A stretch of DNA of 41,708 bases from Candidatus Enterococcus ferrettii (GTDB lineage Bacteria; Bacillota; Bacilli; Lactobacillales; Enterococcaceae), in assembly GCF_017377655.1 (NCBI RefSeq), contig NZ_JAFREL010000049.1, positions 1-41,708 of the forward strand, written 5' to 3'. Both the position numbers and the translations under genes were made by a program. The first letter of the stretch is position 1. Every line of letters starts with the position of its first letter. Below are positions 41,542 to 41,708 of this stretch, piece by piece. The notes beneath the pieces are model-generated. The model was not told where the DNA came from, ran no database searches, and saw only the letters and a program-made list of their open reading frames with translations.

Positions 41542-41708
41542 TTTTTCATTCCTCCAATGGTGTTGTTTTATTTTTCGTTTTTGTGTCCCGGCCGGTGACT
41601 AAACAATAAATAATTTTTCAAAAAAAAGCTATAGGGACCCCAGAGTATAATTCGGGCTTACAGGCCCTTTTCAAAAATCAAAACCTTGATTTAATAGGCT
41701 TTTGATTT

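Overview
The window reads as chromosomal DNA from a low-GC Firmicute, most likely an Enterococcus or a close relative in the Lactobacillales. The reasons are strong AGGAGG-type ribosome sites, many GTG/TTG starts, LevR/sigma-54 control of mannose-family phosphotransferase (PTS) systems, a LacD-type aldolase, a Hol-Tox-like small toxin and a DUF1659/DUF2922 cluster. No rRNA, tRNA, CRISPR array, insertion sequence or prophage structural gene was seen. The species is an inference.

Layout. 1-3312: a LacI-family repressor and adenine deaminase. 3370-8138: an RpiR regulator divergent from a PfkB kinase, fructose-type EIIBC and EIIA, and LacD aldolase, a gene set that fits a D-tagatose (or similar ketohexose) route through a 1-phosphate. 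8222-14427: LevR-type activator 1, repeated upstream activator sites, a perfect -24/-12 promoter, then mannose-type EIIA-B-C-D and a zinc dehydrogenase. 14562-19199: housekeeping and stress genes (methionine aminopeptidase, Na/Pi cotransporter, DsrE-like, CsbD-like) and a ROK regulator. 19398-19712: a small protein resembling a lactose/cellobiose-type EIIB without its cysteine, sharing a divergent, operator-studded promoter region with the ROK gene. 19991-23625: ECF sigma factor, anti-sigma protein and lipoteichoic acid synthase. 24120-25829: a VbhA/Fic toxin-antitoxin pair and an XRE regulator/membrane protein pair.

26492-39117 is a second sugar island. It begins with a PRD regulator carrying its own EIIB and EIIA domains, an ascorbate-type EIIB and EIIC, and a GmhA-like SIS isomerase. 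Next come LevR-type activator 2, its own distinct activator sites and a second perfect -24/-12 promoter. That promoter drives mannose-type EIIB-C-D, two tandem mannitol-phosphate-dehydrogenase-like proteins, EIIA and an allulose-6-phosphate-epimerase-like enzyme. The two dehydrogenases keep the family Lys and Asn, but neither keeps the signature His. This unit looks like an uncharacterised polyol or rare-sugar PTS pathway and is the strongest candidate for something new.

39118-41708 holds, on the minus strand, a DUF1659 protein, two DUF2922 proteins (one with a long Pro/Ala/Lys-rich polybasic tail), an unknown 127-residue protein, and a 26-residue Hol-Tox-like peptide. The peptide's start codon overlaps the stop of a short, well-initiated leader ORF.
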